Positions 28,057-36,582 are shown, numbered from the stretch's first letter. The stretch is DNA of 64,000 bases from Patiriisocius_A hiemis (GCF_031846325.1 NZ_JAVRHZ010000005.1:124001-188000); one strand, 5' to 3'. The notes: generated by a model from the sequence alone, not told the origin. Program-made: numbers and translations.

Positions 28057-29310
28057 CTAGTCTTTAGGAGTTAATGAGAGCAATACTAGTTCTATTTTGG
28101 TATTAGAAACTTCTAGTATTTTTATAATAAAGTTATCTATTTCTATAAGCTCTTCAGGGTTTGGAATTCCTTCAGTTTTATTAACTATAAGCCCTCCTAG
28201 TGTTTCATAATTTTCACTTTCTGGAAGGTCTAATTTGTAGGTTTCATTAAGATAATCTACTTCGTGCCTAGCCGAAAATTTAAATTCATCTTCTCCTAGT
28301 TGCTCTTCTATTAAGTCTGGAGAATCGTGTTCATCTTCAATTTCACCAAAAAGTTCTTCAATAATATCTTCTACAGTCATAATACCCGAAGTCCCTCCGT
28401 ATTCGTCTATCACTACTGCTATGCTCTTTCGTTTTTTTATAAGAATGTTAAGTACGTCTTTTGCTAACATAGTTTCTGGAACAAATACAACCGGCATTAG
28501 CACTTTTTTTACGCTAGCTGGTTTTTTAAACAGCTCAAAAGAGTGCACATACCCCAAGATATCGTCTATATTTTCTTTATAAACTATTATTTTTGAAAGT
28601 CCCGTTTCTGTAAAAATCTTGCCTAATTCTTTAGGAGTTATCGAAATATCAACAGCCACAACTTCGGTACGAGGCACCATGACTTCTCTAGATTTTACTT
28701 CGGAAAAATCTAATGCATTTTGAAATATTTGTATCTCGCTATCAATTTCTTCGGTTTCTTCAACCGTGTCCATTTGCTCACTTATATAATTACCTAACTC
28801 TAGTTTACTGAAACTGAGTTGAACAGCATCTCCTTCGGTCTTAAAAAACACCTTAAGTACTAGGTCTGAAATCCAGATGACAAATTCAGAAATAAATGAA
28901 AACAGAACATAAAAAAAGTAGGCAGGGATAGCAAAAATCTTAACTAAGTTGTTAGCATAAATCTGAAAGAAAACTTTTGGTAAAAACTCTGCAGTTAATA
29001 AAATTATTAAAGTAGAAATTACTGTATGAATAACTAGTCCTGTAAAACCATCTATTTCTATATACTTCATTAATAAGTCTCCCATAAAGAAACCATAGAC
29101 AACTAAGGCAATATTATTACCCACCAGCATCGTGGCAATAAATTTTGAAGGACGCTTAGTAATACGTTGCAGTATTTTTGCTAGAAAATCGTTTTGCTTT
29201 TTCTCAATCTCAATATGTATCTTATTGGAGGATACATACGCTATTTCCATCCCAGAAAAAAAGGCTGAGAAGAGCAAACTTATGATTATAATTATGATAC
29301 TGAAGTCCAA
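28057..29310 (-). CDS. CNNM/CorC-HlyC family membrane protein with CBS domains
   Basis: This 417-residue protein has a DUF21/CNNM membrane domain (about residues 1-190, four hydrophobic segments), a CBS pair (about 205-330, with REVMVPRTEV and GYVHSFELF) and a C-terminal CorC-HlyC domain (about 345-415). The VIDEYGGTSGIMTVEDIIEELFGEI signature lies between them. Members are tied to Mg/Co efflux, and one flavobacterial relative, GldE, supports gliding. Position between the ppiD-like gene and lptC rather than beside other gld genes argues against calling it GldE. Confidence 0.9.
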   Translation of the reverse strand: MDFSIIIIIISLLFSAFFSGMEIAYVSSNKIHIEIEKKQNDFLAKILQRITKRPSKFIATMLVGNNIALVVYGFFMGDLLMKYIEIDGFTGLVIHTVISTLIILLTAEFLPKVFFQIYANNLVKIFAIPAYFFYVLFSFISEFVIWISDLVLKVFFKTEGDAVQLSFSKLELGNYISEQMDTVEETEEIDSEIQIFQNALDFSEVKSREVMVPRTEVVAVDISITPKELGKIFTETGLSKIIVYKENIDDILGYVHSFELFKKPASVKKVLMPVVFVPETMLAKDVLNILIKKRKSIAVVIDEYGGTSGIMTVEDIIEELFGEIEDEHDSPDLIEEQLGEDEFKFSARHEVDYLNETYKLDLPESENYETLGGLIVNKTEGIPNPEELIEIDNFIIKILEVSNTKIELVLLSLTPKD

Positions 29311-29374
29311 GATTGTTTATAAAACAAATTTATAATAGTAGCCTTTCCTAAATCTTAAGAAGTTATTGACCAAT

Positions 29375-29401
29375 ATTATGATTAACTAATTTAATCATAA
29401 T
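29375..29401. repeat. Perfect 11-bp inverted repeat in an intergenic gap
   Basis: ATTATGATTAA (29375-29385) and TTAATCATAAT (29391-29401) flank CTAAT. The dyad sits just past the stop of the small membrane protein gene and about 65 bases before the CNNM gene start, both on the minus strand. No U-run follows, so an operator or mRNA end structure is as likely as a terminator. Confidence 0.5.
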
Positions 29402-29408
29402 AAAAATA

Positions 29409-29609
29409 CTATTTTTTATCGTTGCGGTTTTCTAATTTCTTACGGAAGTTTCTTTTAAAGAAGAACATAAAAAGAGCTACTACTATAAAAAAGGCAAATA
29501 GATAAGCTCTGTTTCTGTTGGTATCCCAGTTTGTATATACTAAATAAGCCGAAAATAATGCCATAACGATGTATGCATATTCAAAAAGGCGATATATTTT
29601 ACTTCCCAT
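29409..29609 (-). CDS. Small two-segment membrane protein after lptC
   Basis: This 66-residue protein has two hydrophobic segments (about residues 8-25 and 33-50) and a strongly basic tail (FFKRNFRKKLENRNDKK), probably facing the cytoplasm. Its ATG lies inside the last codons of lptC (11-base overlap), so translation is likely coupled. I do not recognise a family. The position in the coaX-lptC block suggests an envelope-related protein. It is too short for firm assignment, but the overlap and topology support a real gene. Confidence 0.75.
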   Translation of the reverse strand: MGSKIYRLFEYAYIVMALFSAYLVYTNWDTNRNRAYLFAFFIVVALFMFFFKRNFRKKLENRNDKK

Positions 29610-30168
29610 TGTTTTCTTGTTCTATTATTTGCACTCCTTGGTTATTTCGAGACAAAAAGTTAGTGAATTCTTGATTAGAATCAAAACGAGCTCCATCATT
29701 AAAGGAGCCATTTTTAAATTTTATTTGATACGGCTTGTTAGTAAACACCCATTGGTTGCGTTTGTCCCAATAGAGTTGTTCTGCTCTAAGAACTGTGCTA
29801 TCGCTCATTTTCAATACAACATTTTCACGCAAATCTATTAACTCTGTATTAATGAAATTAATTGCGTAATCTGAGGTTATAGTACTCTTTTTATTCTCTT
29901 CGTCCCAAAATCTAACCTCAACTCCCTTTGGGAATTCTTGATAGCCAAATTCAAAATTAGAGTAGTCTTTAAGCTCTGGAGTGATTAAGTTATATACTAC
30001 TCTACCCGAGTCTGTATATTTTAAATTAATGTTTTTGCCTTCGGCAAGTGGCGCATTATCTGTAATAGATAGCCGCTGTATATTTTTTTTATTTCCCTCA
30101 CAAGCAAAAAGCGTGATGACTAAAAAAATAGTCATCACGCTTTTACTTATATATAAAAGGTTTTTCAT
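29599..30168 (-). CDS. lptC: LPS export system periplasmic protein LptC
   Basis: This 189-residue LptC-like protein bridges the inner-membrane LptBFG transporter to the LPS transport chain. It has a hydrophobic N-terminus with a lipobox-like LFACEG at about residue 22, then a single beta-jellyroll domain (about 35-170). The conserved LxxYxxDS-type strand and a DYAINFINTELIDLRENVVL segment are visible. It sits two bases downstream of the TPR gene and overlaps the next small gene, in the usual flavobacterial order. LptC sequences vary strongly, so context adds weight. Confidence 0.85.
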   Translation of the reverse strand: MKNLLYISKSVMTIFLVITLFACEGNKKNIQRLSITDNAPLAEGKNINLKYTDSGRVVYNLITPELKDYSNFEFGYQEFPKGVEVRFWDEENKKSTITSDYAINFINTELIDLRENVVLKMSDSTVLRAEQLYWDKRNQWVFTNKPYQIKFKNGSFNDGARFDSNQEFTNFLSRNNQGVQIIEQENNGK

Positions 30169-30170
30169 CC

Positions 30171-31532
30171 TTATAGGTTAGGGACTCTTACGCTACCACC
30201 AACCCAACAGTTAAAGCTAACTGTTTTTCCAGCCATTCCTTGATTAAAAATATCTGACTTTGAAGGTGCTCTTTGTCTATAGCTACTTGCAGCAGCTCTT
30301 GCGTTACTTGCTAGTGAAGCATCTACTCTTGCAGCTCTATCTGCAAAGTTTGCTGCTTTCCAGTTTACTGCTCTTTTCTCAAAAGGTGTACTTCCACAAC
30401 TGTTTGAGCTACTAGCAATCATTTGTGCTATTTTTAAATAGGCAATCCCAGCAGATGGCTTAACTTCTAACATTTTGTTGTAAAAGTTTCTAGCAGTACT
30501 AAAGCTTCCTTTTTTACGTGCACTTTCTGCTAATCTATAATAGATATCTGCTTTTTTATTTGGGTTTGTTTCTAAATCTACTGCTTGGTTATAGTACTCG
30601 TTTGCTTTTGAAGAATTTCCTTCTTTTTGTGCAATATTTCCTAAGTACAATAATGTTCTAGCAGATGGCTCTAAAACATTTAATTGCTCAACCAATCTAA
30701 CAAATAATGGCGTTTCACAGTCCTTACCATTTAATCTACCTGCTGCGATACGCAACCAGTTAATGTCGCCTTTCTTTTCATCAAATTGCTTTTCGTATAA
30801 TGGAATAAGGTTGTCACAATCTGCTAAACTTCCTAGCAACGAGTTTATACTTCCTTTAATTTTACCATAGCTTTCTAGGTTTTTCTCAACAGCATTTAGC
30901 TTCTTCTCTTCCTTCTTATCTAATGCAGTACCATTTTCTTGCTTTTCTAGCAATTGTTTTAGGATTGCAGCCATATCATTTTCTTTCCCTTCAATCTTAT
31001 CGATAAGAATATCGTTTAATTCAAAGATGTCTTGTAAATCTTTTTTACCAGACTCTTGCAATTCTATTGCAAGTCTAAAGTAAGTATAAACACCTTTTGG
31101 GCTTGTAAAATTTTCTGGATCTTGTTTTTGAGCTTTGTCAAAAGCAGCAAACTGCTCTTCTTTAGTACCCATATCATTATCATACATTGCTTGTGCAATG
31201 TCTCCTAATACATCTCCCTCTTTTGTTTTAGATGGGTAATGTTGTAGTCTAAGCTCATAGTTTTTAATCAACTTGGGCAACATTGATTTATCACCATTTT
31301 TAATAAAATGCTTAAACATTTTTTCTCCATATTGGTATGTAGCTAAGCTGTACTTTGGGCACTCTGTCACTACTTTATCGTAATGCTTAATTGCCTCGGT
31401 ATAATTTTTTGCTTTGGCTGGTTCTACAAATAAAGAACCTGTGATAGTACAATCATCAGCCATTTGAGAAAAAGCTGAGTTTCCAATTGTCATCGCTAGT
31501 ACTGCGAGTACTAAAATTGCTTTCCTTTTCAT
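30171..31532 (-). CDS. Tetratricopeptide repeat periplasmic protein
   Basis: This secreted TPR protein of about 453 residues begins at the ATG at 31532 (MKRKAILVLAVLAM), which gives a clean signal peptide cut near AFSQ. The frame extends upstream to 31589 but would overlap the preceding OMP gene. Helical repeat pairs are clear around residues 290-370 (LGNIAQKEGNSSKANEYYNQAV; ARNFYNKMLEVKPSAGIAYLKIA). A long charged helix covers about 190-215. It probably acts as a scaffold for the outer-membrane or LPS machinery encoded next to it; no specific partner can be named. Confidence 0.88.
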   Translation of the reverse strand: MKRKAILVLAVLAMTIGNSAFSQMADDCTITGSLFVEPAKAKNYTEAIKHYDKVVTECPKYSLATYQYGEKMFKHFIKNGDKSMLPKLIKNYELRLQHYPSKTKEGDVLGDIAQAMYDNDMGTKEEQFAAFDKAQKQDPENFTSPKGVYTYFRLAIELQESGKKDLQDIFELNDILIDKIEGKENDMAAILKQLLEKQENGTALDKKEEKKLNAVEKNLESYGKIKGSINSLLGSLADCDNLIPLYEKQFDEKKGDINWLRIAAGRLNGKDCETPLFVRLVEQLNVLEPSARTLLYLGNIAQKEGNSSKANEYYNQAVDLETNPNKKADIYYRLAESARKKGSFSTARNFYNKMLEVKPSAGIAYLKIAQMIASSSNSCGSTPFEKRAVNWKAANFADRAARVDASLASNARAAASSYRQRAPSKSDIFNQGMAGKTVSFNCWVGGSVRVPNL

Positions 31533-31554
31533 TGTATTAGTGTTTATTATTGTG

Positions 31555-32796
31555 TTAATCATAGTATCGTTTTTCAAACCATCTATCATTCAATGACAGA
31601 CTTAAAAATGCATTAAAGAAATTCTCTTGTACCAATCCAGCATTCTTTGTTCCTCTTCTTCCAACTTCTAACCCTAGGTTAATATTTGAGAAAATTCTCC
31701 CTACTGGCACTCCTACTCCAAAAGATATGCCAAACTCATTAATATCCTCGCCGTTGATGTTTAAGCCAGATTCTTCAAACCTAACTCCTGCTCTATATAC
31801 CACTCTTTTCCAATAGTTACCAATAGCGTTGTAATTAGGAATATAAAACCCTCCTAAACGATATTTTGCTGCATCATTAAAGGTCACATTTTCAATTTCA
31901 AATGTTTGGTTAGAAAAGTTACTTGTTTTTTGGTCTGTATATTCTGCTCCAACAAACCATTTTTTTGGTTTCCCTATTCCAAGACCTACAGTAAATTGAG
32001 AAGGAAAAGTAAATTCTGAATCTTCTACATCCACATCTCTACTATCTATTGGTATATTTCCTGTATTACTAACAAATATAGTTCCTATCGTCCTTGAGTT
32101 TTCTGAAGTAAAATTAGTTTCTGGTGTGTAGGTAATTGATCCTGAAAATTCAAGGTTTTCTGAAACCATAGTTCTGTATTGCGCCCCAAAATTTAAACTC
32201 AATCCAGAAACATTAGACCTGTTGGTTTCTTGTGTTCCCCTTTCAATATCTGCAATTGTTGTAACAGAGGTGTTTTCAATTCTTCCAAAATTATAATCTG
32301 CATCTACACCAATACTGAAACCTTTAAATATTTTAGTACCTAGTGCAAGAAAAACCCTATTAAGGCCTCCTTCACCGTTATATTGAGTAGTGCTATCATC
32401 ACCTTCATCTAGAATACTATACCCAACAGATGTGTAGGGTAATACACCAAAGCTTGCCCCAACACCTTTTGCTATTGGAATTCCTATTGCTAAGTAATCA
32501 AATGAAGTAGTTTGTAGCTTTTGTGTTTCGTTGTCCGTTTTTTCTGTATCTCTCTCGTGGCTTGCACTTATTGAATAATTAACTAAGCGTAGTTCTGAAA
32601 GTCCAGCGGGGTTTTGAAGATTTAAATGAATACTATCTGAGTGCACACTTATGCCCCCCATAGTTCTATTTTCTGCAGTACCTCTAAAGTTTAACGATCC
32701 TATTCCATAAAAAGAATAAGGTGATGTGGTTCCTTCTTGTGCCACCGAAATACTTGAAATAAGTATAAAAAATCCTACTAATATGCGTTTCAACAT
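31555..32796 (-). CDS. Outer-membrane beta-barrel protein, OmpP1/FadL-like
   Basis: This protein of about 413 residues has a signal peptide (about 1-20, ISVAQ), the N-terminal YSFYGIGSLNFRGTAENRTMGG segment and an NPAGLSELRL motif typical of FadL/PorV-like barrels. Many amphipathic beta strands run to the C-terminus. I choose the ATG at 32796, which overlaps the coaX TGA by one base; the codon before it is TTG. The family includes hydrophobic-compound channels and type IX secretion shuttle proteins, and I cannot separate these here. It lies in the coaX-TPR-lptC operon. Confidence 0.82.
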   Translation of the reverse strand: MLKRILVGFFILISSISVAQEGTTSPYSFYGIGSLNFRGTAENRTMGGISVHSDSIHLNLQNPAGLSELRLVNYSISASHERDTEKTDNETQKLQTTSFDYLAIGIPIAKGVGASFGVLPYTSVGYSILDEGDDSTTQYNGEGGLNRVFLALGTKIFKGFSIGVDADYNFGRIENTSVTTIADIERGTQETNRSNVSGLSLNFGAQYRTMVSENLEFSGSITYTPETNFTSENSRTIGTIFVSNTGNIPIDSRDVDVEDSEFTFPSQFTVGLGIGKPKKWFVGAEYTDQKTSNFSNQTFEIENVTFNDAAKYRLGGFYIPNYNAIGNYWKRVVYRAGVRFEESGLNINGEDINEFGISFGVGVPVGRIFSNINLGLEVGRRGTKNAGLVQENFFNAFLSLSLNDRWFEKRYYD

Positions 32797-33524
32797 CAAT
32801 CTTTATTATGTTCTAAAATGTAGTGTAAACCTTCTAACAGAAAATTTGAGTTCGCAAAGATGTCATTTTTTAAGCTATCTCGCAAAAAATGAGCATCTCC
32901 ACCTGTTAAAATAACTGTTAAATCGTCGTATTTTTCTCTATATGAACGAATAAAGCCTTCAATTTCAAAAATAACACCATTAATAACTCCAGAATGTATA
33001 GCATTATTGGTACTATCTCCAATAACTCCATCTGGTGTTTCTTTATCTAATAAAGGTAAGTTTGCAGTAAATGCTTCTAACGATTTATATCGTAAGCCAA
33101 TACCAGGTGCAATAGCACCGCCATAGTACTCATTTTTTGATGAAAGAAAATCGTACGTAATACAACTCCCTGCGTCTATAAGTAAACAATTAACTTTAGG
33201 GAATTGTACTGCAGCCGAAGCCACAAGTGCAATTCTATCTACCCCTAATGTCTTAGGTGTGGCATATTTATTAGTAAAAGGGATTTTTGTTTTATGATTT
33301 AATTCTAAAACCGAATAGCTTTCTTTTAAAAAAAGAAGATCTTTCTTATTGAGGTTTCCAACCGAGGAAACAATACATTTTTTAATGTTTGGATACTGCT
33401 CACGTATTGCTACTAGTGCATTAGTAAAAGTTTCTTTTGCAGAAATGTCTTTGTACTCAAGCTTATTTGCTTTAAATACTGCAACCTTTACTCGTGTATT
33501 CCCAACATCTATTATTAAATTCAT
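32796..33524 (-). CDS. coaX: Type III pantothenate kinase
   Basis: CoaX phosphorylates pantothenate in the first step of coenzyme A synthesis. The ASKHA-fold motifs are complete: phosphate-1 IDVGNTRVKVAVF at residues 4-16, TLGVDRIALV near 95, phosphate-2 LLIDAGSCITYDF near 118 and GGAIAPGIGLRYKSL near 135. At 242 residues it has family-normal length. It is the first gene of the envelope block (OMP, TPR, lptC, small membrane protein and probably CNNM and ppiD) and overlaps the OMP start by one base. Confidence 0.95.
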   Translation of the reverse strand: MNLIIDVGNTRVKVAVFKANKLEYKDISAKETFTNALVAIREQYPNIKKCIVSSVGNLNKKDLLFLKESYSVLELNHKTKIPFTNKYATPKTLGVDRIALVASAAVQFPKVNCLLIDAGSCITYDFLSSKNEYYGGAIAPGIGLRYKSLEAFTANLPLLDKETPDGVIGDSTNNAIHSGVINGVIFEIEGFIRSYREKYDDLTVILTGGDAHFLRDSLKNDIFANSNFLLEGLHYILEHNKD

Positions 33525-33620
33525 TTCGGCTTAAAGACGATAAAAATACAACTTCATTTCAATACTTGTGTTACTAGACCATTAAATGAAAAACAAAGAA
33601 CAAATTTTTATTGAATTATA

Positions 33621-33651
33621 TTTTGCAAAAGCTAAAATAGATTTATATTTG
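33621..33651 (+). promoter_or_regulatory. Predicted promoter of tRNA-Phe
   Basis: TATATTTG (33644-33651) matches the -7 box TAnnTTTG, and a TTTTG element lies about 19 bases upstream (33621-33625), matching the -33 box. The mature tRNA starts 15 bases after the -7 box. Confidence 0.6.
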
Positions 33652-33665
33652 CATCCGCTTTGCGA

Positions 33666-33738
33666 GGTACCTTAGCTCAGTTGGTAGAGCAAAGGACTGA
33701 AAATCCTTGTGTCCCTGGTTCGATTCCTGGAGGTACCA
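33666..33738 (+). tRNA. tRNA-Phe (GAA)
   Basis: This is a 73-nt cloverleaf. The acceptor arm GGTACCT pairs with AGGTACC. The D arm holds AGTTGGTAGA, and the anticodon stem AAGGA/TCCTT has loop CTGAAAA, giving anticodon GAA. The T arm CCTGG/CCTGG-complement carries TTCGATT. The discriminator is A and CCA is not encoded. A strong terminator follows after nine bases. Confidence 0.97.
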
Positions 33739-33747
33739 CAAAGTTTA

Positions 33748-33774
33748 AACCCACTCAGTTTGAGTGGGTTTTTT
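33748..33774 (+). terminator. Intrinsic terminator of tRNA-Phe
   Basis: AACCCACTCA (33748-33757) and TGAGTGGGTT (33761-33770) form a perfect stem with a GTT loop, followed by TTTT. Confidence 0.9.
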
Positions 33775-33784
33775 AATTATATGA

Positions 33785-33813
33785 AAAACCCCAAAGAAAT
33801 TCTTTGGGGTTTT
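33785..33813 (-). terminator. Terminator of the small minus-strand gene
   Basis: AAAACCCCAAAGA (33785-33797) pairs with TCTTTGGGGTTTT (33801-33813) around an AAT loop. On the minus strand it ends in a U-run and begins three bases past the stop at 33817. Confidence 0.85.
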
Positions 33814-33816
33814 AAC

Positions 33817-34038
33817 TTATGCTGCCTGTCTTCCTTTAAGGCGTTTTTCTATTTTTTGTTTTATTACTGTTAAACGCTTCATTAAGTCCATTAACTCTGC
33901 ATCTTTATTTTCTTTGTAGATTTCGTTGATTCCAAGAATCAACTCTTTAACTTTTCTAGAAGCTACAATTCTATCACTAGTAGTTTTAAAACTTGTAGGC
34001 TTTTTTTCAAACTCAAGAGCTTCTTTTATTATATCCAT
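33817..34038 (-). CDS. Small hypothetical helical protein
   Basis: This 73-residue charged protein is predicted to be mostly helical and has no signal peptide or membrane segment. The N-terminal half is acidic/mixed (ALEFEKKPTSFKTTSDRIVASRK) and the C-terminus basic (KRLTVIKQKIEKRLKGR). I do not recognise a family. It has its own predicted promoter (34067-34074) and a strong terminator immediately after the stop, which supports a real monocistronic gene. Similar short proteins are common in Flavobacteriia, without known function. Confidence 0.75.
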   Translation of the reverse strand: MDIIKEALEFEKKPTSFKTTSDRIVASRKVKELILGINEIYKENKDAELMDLMKRLTVIKQKIEKRLKGRQAA

Positions 34039-34066
34039 GTTCTAAAATTTATTTTTACATCACATA

Positions 34067-34074
34067 CAAAAGTA
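34067..34074 (-). promoter_or_regulatory. Predicted -7 box for the small minus-strand gene
   Basis: On the minus strand this reads TACTTTTG, an exact TAnnTTTG match, 29 bases before the ATG at 34038. Confidence 0.5.
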
Positions 34075-34247
34075 TAAGATATGTGAGATTAATTTAATTT
34101 GCTCGTATACAGCATTTTAAAAAATTACTGCTGTATTTAATGGGCTAATATAGTATTGTTTAATTACCAAACAACGCATTTAAGGAAAAATTTAACACAG
34201 ATTGTTTTATATTTATCGTATATGGCAATTAACTAATCAAAACTAAA

Positions 34248-35000
34248 ATGAATAAACTAATTTTCTTTTTATTCCTAACGTTACCCTTTACAATAAACTC
34301 TCAAATTCTTAATGCAGAATCCCTCCGAAAAGTGACAGACACCTCGGGATGGTCTGGTGCTGCAAGTGTAAACTTTGCGCTTAAGAGAAATGCAAACGAC
34401 TTTTTTACAATCTCAAGCAACATTCATCTTCAATATAAAATGAACAAACACCTTGTGTTGTTTAAAAATGATATTGCTTTTCAGAAAATAGAAGGAAATA
34501 AATTTGAAAATAGCGGTATCCAGCATATAAGATACAATTATAGGTTTCATCCCAAAATTGCTTGGGAGGTTTTTGGGCAAGCGCAGTACAATAAAGTTAC
34601 GCTTATAGACTTTAGAGGTCTTCTTGGCATAGGACCTCGATTTAAACTTACCAATTCAGAAAAATACAAACTCTACCTTGGTACATTAATAATGTATGAA
34701 CATGAAGAAGTTGCAGATGGTATTACACCTATACAGCGAGATTTTAGAGGAAGCTCTTATTTTTCATTTAGCCTCTATCCTAGCGATAGAATAAGCATTG
34801 TAAGCACAACTTATTATCAACCCAGACTAGATGCATTTAGTGATTTTAGGATATCCAGTCAGTCTTCATTGCTTATAGACCTTTTTAAAAATTTTGCGTT
34901 TAAAACTACATATACATTTATTTATGATGCATTACCCGCCGTTGGAATACCAAACTCTCAATACGACTTTACCTCTGGCGTAGCATATACCTTTGATTAA
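34248..35000 (+). CDS. DUF481 outer-membrane barrel protein
   Basis: This 250-residue protein has a signal peptide (about 1-18, TINSQ) and an all-beta architecture matching DUF481 (YdiY-like) proteins: repeated amphipathic strands, NxFExSGIQHIRYNYR and GIGPRFKL in the middle and an aromatic C-terminal strand ending AYTFD. It is probably a small outer-membrane barrel of unknown function. It precedes the arsenosugar-type genes by about 110 bases on the same strand but is separated by a structured gap, so it may be independent. Confidence 0.82.
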   Translation: MNKLIFFLFLTLPFTINSQILNAESLRKVTDTSGWSGAASVNFALKRNANDFFTISSNIHLQYKMNKHLVLFKNDIAFQKIEGNKFENSGIQHIRYNYRFHPKIAWEVFGQAQYNKVTLIDFRGLLGIGPRFKLTNSEKYKLYLGTLIMYEHEEVADGITPIQRDFRGSSYFSFSLYPSDRISIVSTTYYQPRLDAFSDFRISSQSSLLIDLFKNFAFKTTYTFIYDALPAVGIPNSQYDFTSGVAYTFD

Positions 35001-35054
35001 CGCAAACAAACTTCTGTAAGGTTTCTTTTTAAAATAAGACTACTTGGCTATATT

Positions 35055-35092
35055 TACGTTTTGTAGCAAACCAAACATTGCTATCTTACGTA
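35055..35092 (+). promoter_or_regulatory. Nested dyad upstream of the arsenosugar-type operon
   Basis: TACGT (35055-35059) pairs with ACGTA (35088-35092), and TAGCAA (35064-35069) pairs with TTGCTA (35078-35083). A symmetric 4x4 internal loop separates the two helices and the apical loop has eight bases. The dyad ends 20 bases before the ATG at 35113. It could be an operator or an RNA leader for the operon. Confidence 0.4.
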
Positions 35093-35112
35093 CTTATAAT
35101 ATATATACTTTT

Positions 35113-35442
35113 ATGTCATACTACGACCCTAAAGACCTTAGAAAATTTGGTAATATAACAGAATGGAGCGAAGAACTAGGCTCCAAATTTTTTGACTACT
35201 ATGGTAAAGTCTTTGAAGAAGGCGCTCTTACCGCAAGAGAAAAATCTTTAATCGCCCTTGCCGTTGCTCACACAGAACAATGCCCCTATTGTATAGATGC
35301 ATATACTAAAGATGGCTTACAACGTGGTGTAACCAAAGAAGAAATGATGGAGGCAATACATGTGGGAGCGGCTATAAAAAGTGGTGCTACCCTAGTACAT
35401 GGTGTCATGATGATGAACAAAGTAAATAAACTAGACGGATAA
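35113..35442 (+). CDS. Arsenosugar biosynthesis-associated peroxidase-like protein (CMD/AhpD fold)
   Basis: This 109-residue cytoplasmic protein of the carboxymuconolactone decarboxylase/AhpD fold matches the subtype found beside arsS. The CxxC pair is Cys57-Pro-Tyr-Cys60 in HTEQCPYCIDAY, and the C-terminal half keeps the usual GAAIKSGATLVHG helix. The His four residues after the second Cys in AhpD is Tyr64 here, so proton relay must differ. The frame is open to 35044 through a TTG, but the ATG at 35113 gives the conserved start. It is the first gene of the long arsS run. Confidence 0.88.
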   Translation: MSYYDPKDLRKFGNITEWSEELGSKFFDYYGKVFEEGALTAREKSLIALAVAHTEQCPYCIDAYTKDGLQRGVTKEEMMEAIHVGAAIKSGATLVHGVMMMNKVNKLDG

Positions 35443-35514
35443 CGTTTTAACAACCATTACTTATCCTCAAGCAAAACTATTAACAAAAAGAGTATCCGTT
35501 TACGGACACAATTT

Positions 35515-36582
35515 ATGGGAAAACTTAAAACACAAAGCTTACAAAAAAGAGATAGTGATTTAGCTCAATCTAATAGACAACTAGAAATTCTCTCTAATGG
35601 AATTTTTAAATCTGGTGAGTTGCCCACTTTCGCAAAAAAAATAAAAGAAACAAATCAGTTTCCCTTACGTCCTAAAAAGCTTGAAATACTACAAATTAAC
35701 GTTGGGTATATGTGTAATCAGGTTTGCGAACATTGTCATGTAGATGCTGGTCCAGATCGTAAAGAGATTATGACATGGGAGACCATGGAACAATGCTTAG
35801 AAGTAATTAGAAACACAGGAGCGCACACTTTAGACTTAACTGGAGGAGCTCCAGAAATGAACCCTAATTTTAGACGTTTTGTAGAAGAAGCTAGTAAAGC
35901 AGGAATTAAAGATTTTATTGTTCGTAGCAACTTAACAATCATTAGAGCCAATAAAAAATACTACGACTTACCAGAATTCTTTAAAAAACATAACGTACAT
36001 GTAGTAAGCTCCATGCCGCATTGGACTCGAGGCAAAACAGATAAGCAACGTGGCGAAGGTGTTTTTGATATGTCCATAAAAGCATTACAAGAGTTAAATG
36101 CTGTTGGCTACGGGATGCCAGATAGTGATCTCCGCTTAGACTTAGTTTACAATCCTAGTGGTGCCTTTTTGCCAGGTGACCAAGATGCGATGGAAAAGGA
36201 CTTTAAAAAAGCATTAATGGAAGATTTTGGGATACAGTTTCACAATCTTTTTGCTATTACCAATTTACCTATTGCTCGTTTTCTTGACTATCTAATTGCT
36301 AGTGAAAATTATGAAGACTATATGTATCAATTGGTGGATGCCTATAATCCTGCCGCTGTAGAAAATGTAATGTGTACCAATACTATTTCTATAAGCTGGG
36401 ATGGTTGGTTATACGATTGTGACTTTAACCAGATGCTAGATTTAAAAGTAGCTAGTAAAGTACAGCACATTAGTGAGTACAATGAAGATTTATTAAATAA
36501 CCGAAACATTATAATTTCACAGCATTGCTACGGTTGCACTGCAGGAGCAGGAAGTAGCTGCCAAGGTGCCGTTGCCGAATAG
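35515..36582 (+). CDS. arsS: Arsenosugar biosynthesis radical SAM protein ArsS
   Basis: This 355-residue radical SAM enzyme family is known to attach the 5'-deoxyadenosyl group of SAM to dimethylarsenite, giving a dimethylarsinoyl-adenosine. The 4Fe-4S cysteines are Cys67, Cys71 and Cys74 in GYMCNQVCEHCHVDAGP, followed by the SAM-binding LTGGAPEMNP near residue 105. The C-terminal DUF3641 region ends in a Cys-rich tail, HCYGCTAGAGSSCQGA; relatives can carry selenocysteine there, but this one has Cys. The next gene starts with zero spacing after the stop. Confidence 0.93.
   Translation: MGKLKTQSLQKRDSDLAQSNRQLEILSNGIFKSGELPTFAKKIKETNQFPLRPKKLEILQINVGYMCNQVCEHCHVDAGPDRKEIMTWETMEQCLEVIRNTGAHTLDLTGGAPEMNPNFRRFVEEASKAGIKDFIVRSNLTIIRANKKYYDLPEFFKKHNVHVVSSMPHWTRGKTDKQRGEGVFDMSIKALQELNAVGYGMPDSDLRLDLVYNPSGAFLPGDQDAMEKDFKKALMEDFGIQFHNLFAITNLPIARFLDYLIASENYEDYMYQLVDAYNPAAVENVMCTNTISISWDGWLYDCDFNQMLDLKVASKVQHISEYNEDLLNNRNIIISQHCYGCTAGAGSSCQGAVAE

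Noticed and set aside
28057..29310. GldE gliding protein
   Set aside because: The CNNM/CBS/CorC architecture fits GldE, but no other gliding genes (such as gldD) are adjacent and the locus is an LPS/CoA block. The family-level name is safer.
36513..36582. Selenocysteine in the ArsS tail
   Set aside because: Some ArsS proteins have selenocysteine in this region, but here the tail reads SSCQGA with ordinary Cys codons and no in-frame TGA.
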